This document shows, piece after piece, positions 62,044 to 64,000 of a stretch of DNA of 64,000 bases (the first letter of the stretch is position 1; each line of letters opens with the position of its first letter). Under the pieces are notes generated by a model. That model made no database searches. It was not told the DNA's origin and saw only the letters and a list, made by a program, of their open reading frames with translations. This DNA is from Pseudopedobacter sp035496935 (GTDB lineage: Bacteria > Bacteroidota > Bacteroidia > Sphingobacteriales > Sphingobacteriaceae). The stretch covers positions 1 through 64,000 of the forward strand of contig DATJED010000024.1 in NCBI GenBank assembly GCA_035496935.1, in the 5' to 3' direction. The position numbers were made by a program, and so were the translations under genes.

Positions 62044-62051
62044 CAAATATA
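62044..62051 (-). promoter_or_regulatory. -7 promoter box of ispE (divergent with thyA)
   Basis: On the minus strand TATATTTG is an exact TAnnTTTG match. For thyA on the plus strand the nearest candidate is TTAATTTG at 62059-62066 with one mismatch. The gap of 84 bases thus seems to hold two back-to-back promoters. Confidence 0.5.
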
Positions 62052-62084
62052 GATTAATTTAATTTGTAGGATAAAACCAAAATC

Positions 62085-62906
62085 ATGAAGCAGTATTTAG
62101 ATTTGATGAGACATGTGCTAAAAAACGGCACCCAAAAACACGACAGAACCGGAACTGGGACACTGAGCGTTTTTGGCTACCAAATGCGCTTCAACTTGGC
62201 CGAGGGTTTCCCAATGGTGACCACCAAAAAACTGCACCTAAAATCTATTATACACGAGCTGATTTGGTTTTTAAGTGGCGATACCAATATCAAATATCTA
62301 AAAGAAAACGGTGTTAAAATTTGGGATGAATGGGCCGACGAAAATGGCGATTTAGGTCCAGTTTACGGCTCGCAGTGGCGTTCATGGCCGAAACCAGACG
62401 GGAAACACATCGACCAGATTACAAACATCATCAATCAGATAAAAAACAATCCGGATAGCCGTAGAATCATTGTTTCTGCATGGAACGTTGCCGAGATTGA
62501 AAACATGGCTTTGCCTCCTTGTCATAGCTTTTTCCAGTTTTACGTTGCCCCGCCCGATCCTGTAAAAGGAGAGGAGAAAGGTAAATTGAGCTGCCAACTT
62601 TACCAGCGCAGCGCTGATATATTTTTGGGCGTTCCGTTTAATATTGCTTCTTATGCCTTGTTAACCATGATGGTTGCGCAGGTTTGTGATTTAGAAGTAG
62701 GCGATTTTGTGCACACTTTGGGCGATGCGCATTTGTATAACAATCACATCACTCAGGCCGATCTACAGTTATCCCGCGAACCTAAACCTTTACCAACTAT
62801 GAAAATAAATCCTGACGTTAAAGATATTTTTGGATTTAAGTTCGAGGATTTTGAGCTGGTAGGCTATGAGCCACATCCGCATATTAAAGGCGCTGTTGCG
62901 GTTTAA
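62085..62906 (+). CDS. thyA: Thymidylate synthase
   Basis: A 273-residue enzyme that methylates dUMP to dTMP with methylenetetrahydrofolate. MKQYLDLMRHVLKNGTQKHDRTGTGT is in part the family start with the phosphate-binding Arg; the active-site Cys is in ALPPCHSFFQFYV; DIFLGVPFNIASYALL and HTLGDAHLYNNH complete it. It is slightly longer than E. coli ThyA (264) because of a small charged insert PDPVKGEEKGKLSC after the active site. A dihydrofolate reductase gene, often the next gene, is absent here. Confidence 0.97.
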   Translation: MKQYLDLMRHVLKNGTQKHDRTGTGTLSVFGYQMRFNLAEGFPMVTTKKLHLKSIIHELIWFLSGDTNIKYLKENGVKIWDEWADENGDLGPVYGSQWRSWPKPDGKHIDQITNIINQIKNNPDSRRIIVSAWNVAEIENMALPPCHSFFQFYVAPPDPVKGEEKGKLSCQLYQRSADIFLGVPFNIASYALLTMMVAQVCDLEVGDFVHTLGDAHLYNNHITQADLQLSREPKPLPTMKINPDVKDIFGFKFEDFELVGYEPHPHIKGAVAV

Positions 62907-63056
62907 TTTAAAATTGGAAAGACGCTTTTGTAAACCATAGGTTTGTTTTAAGGCATTTAGAAAAGTGGATAAAAAATAAGCTCGTTTTAGTATTTCACTT
63001 GGCTTTTTATTATACTTGTGTATAAATCTTTATAAATTCTCTCCTGATTTATTTTC

Positions 63057-64000
63057 ATGCACACAAGAATAAGCGTATTCCTATTTTTTTTATGCTCTCT
63101 TTGCTTTCATGTTGTTTTTGGTCAGCTATCTTTTGATCATTTATCGGTATCTAACGGACTTTCACAAAGTACAGTGCTGTCTGTTTCTAAAGATAGTAGA
63201 GGATACATGTGGTTTGGCACAAGAGATTGTTTGAACAGGTACGACGGAAGAACCATCAAAGTTTACAAAACCGATCCAAACAACCCTTCTTCTATCAGTT
63301 CTGATGATTATATTTATGCAATTGCCGAAGATCTAGAGAAGAAGTTATGGATTGGCACACAAAAGGGACTGAATTATTATTCTCCCGAAAAGGAATCTTT
63401 TGAACAGATTTACCATGTCGACGGAGATCAGAACAGCATCAGTGGAAATGCGGTATTAGCTGTTTGCATAGCAAAAAATGGGGAACTGTGGTTTGGTACC
63501 AATAGTGGTTTAAGTAGGTTAGAGAATGCCAAGTCCAGAAAGTTCGTTAATTTCTATAAAGAAGATGGTTTGGCGGGCAACGAAGTGTATAGTGTTTTTG
63601 AAGATTCAAAAAAAAATATCTGGGTAGGCACAACAACCGGATTAAGTTTGTTAAAACCAGCTCACAATAAAAAAGGATATCAAATCATTAATTTCTTTTA
63701 TAATCCCGCAATACCATCAAGTTTAAGCGGTAATTCTGTTAAAACTATTGTTGAGGATAAAAAAGGGAGAATTTGGGTAGGAACTGAAAAGGACGGTCTC
63801 AATTTGTACCATCCAGAAACAAATTCTTTTTTCCGCATTAAGCAAAACCCTTTTTCAGAAAACAGCATCAGTAATGATTTCATCAGAAAAATTGTAGTTG
63901 CCGAAGACGGAAAATTGTGGATCGCTACCATGAGCGGCCTCAATATTTACGATACGGAAACCCGAACTTTCGAAGTTTACAAACACGACTCTGAAAACCG
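63057..64000 (+). CDS. Beta-propeller sensor kinase, N-terminal part (cut by window end)
   Basis: The first 314 codons of a second two-component sensor of the same type as the one at 8.4 kb. A signal peptide (FFLCSLCFHVVFGQ) precedes LSFDHLSVSNGLSQSTVLSV, the standard start of Reg_prop sensors, followed by repeats YMWFGTRDCLNRYDG, LWIGTQKGLNYYSP, LWFGTNSGLSRL, IWVGTTTGLSLL, IWVGTEKDGLNLYHP and LWIATMSGLNIYD, six blades so far. The frame is open to the end of the window, so kinase, receiver or DNA-binding domains downstream cannot be seen. There is no obvious ligand gene nearby. Confidence 0.92.
   Translation, partial: MHTRISVFLFFLCSLCFHVVFGQLSFDHLSVSNGLSQSTVLSVSKDSRGYMWFGTRDCLNRYDGRTIKVYKTDPNNPSSISSDDYIYAIAEDLEKKLWIGTQKGLNYYSPEKESFEQIYHVDGDQNSISGNAVLAVCIAKNGELWFGTNSGLSRLENAKSRKFVNFYKEDGLAGNEVYSVFEDSKKNIWVGTTTGLSLLKPAHNKKGYQIINFFYNPAIPSSLSGNSVKTIVEDKKGRIWVGTEKDGLNLYHPETNSFFRIKQNPFSENSISNDFIRKIVVAEDGKLWIATMSGLNIYDTETRTFEVYKHDSEN

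Overview
The window is about 38-40% GC and reads as chromosome of a Bacteroidota bacterium, most probably a Sphingobacteriaceae member close to Pedobacter (inferred from gene content and style, not from a marker-gene comparison). The grounds are: several promoters with the Bacteroidota -7 box TAnnTTTG; few Shine-Dalgarno sites; one-and-a-half giant beta-propeller hybrid sensor kinases of the kind typical of the phylum; a pyrG-yidC pair; a TPP riboswitch ahead of a PnuC-type transporter; a SAM-I riboswitch ahead of metY; a SusC/SusD-free but lipoprotein-rich envelope gene set; and an NFU-type NifU protein. No rRNA, tRNA, CRISPR array, prophage or intact insertion sequence was seen.

Layout. 1-8.1 kb: an unusually GC-rich end fragment, an rRNA/tRNA 2'-O-methyltransferase (SpoU), a YihY membrane protein, a TPP-riboswitch operon (pnuT plus an acyl-CoA-dehydrogenase-like flavoprotein), a PAS-LuxR regulator, an outer membrane beta-barrel protein, and an MBOAT/SGNH pair for O-acylation of a surface polymer. 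8.4-12.7 kb: a 1428-residue hybrid two-component sensor with two receiver domains. 12.8-20.5 kb: an orphan lipoprotein, hom and metY under a SAM riboswitch, mgtE, bioB, an acetyltransferase and rpiA. 20.5-28.9 kb: a minus-strand run with a histidine phosphatase, a CrtA-like monooxygenase with a small partner, MarC, a Tat-exported SGNH hydrolase, a BadF-type sugar kinase, a CobW GTPase, and a receiver protein coupled to a sugar transferase that carries a degenerate receiver domain; a DUF4397 lipoprotein and a short MITE-like element lie inside this part.

29.3-45.8 kb: pyrG-yidC, a PaiB-like protein, ribE, a GAF histidine kinase, mutS, an NlpC/P60 lipoprotein, a stand-alone HsdR_N-like protein, holA, an EVE-domain protein and the proB-proA operon. 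45.9-64 kb: a polysaccharide deacetylase lipoprotein, an SDR, prmA, mpl, an XRE regulator, an NFU protein, purB, a four-gene TetR-TolC-MFP-RND efflux operon with two clear inverted repeats over its promoter, a calcineurin-like phosphatase, ispE with a glycosyltransferase, thyA, and the N-terminal part of a second beta-propeller sensor that runs off the end.

Most of the window is ordinary housekeeping. The points that deserve a second look are the flavoprotein in the thiamine-regulated operon, the receiver/pseudo-receiver sugar transferase pair, the operator architecture of the efflux operon, two apparently leaderless genes, the MITE with TAA target duplications, a (TTAG)13 microsatellite, and several families of short dispersed intergenic phrases.
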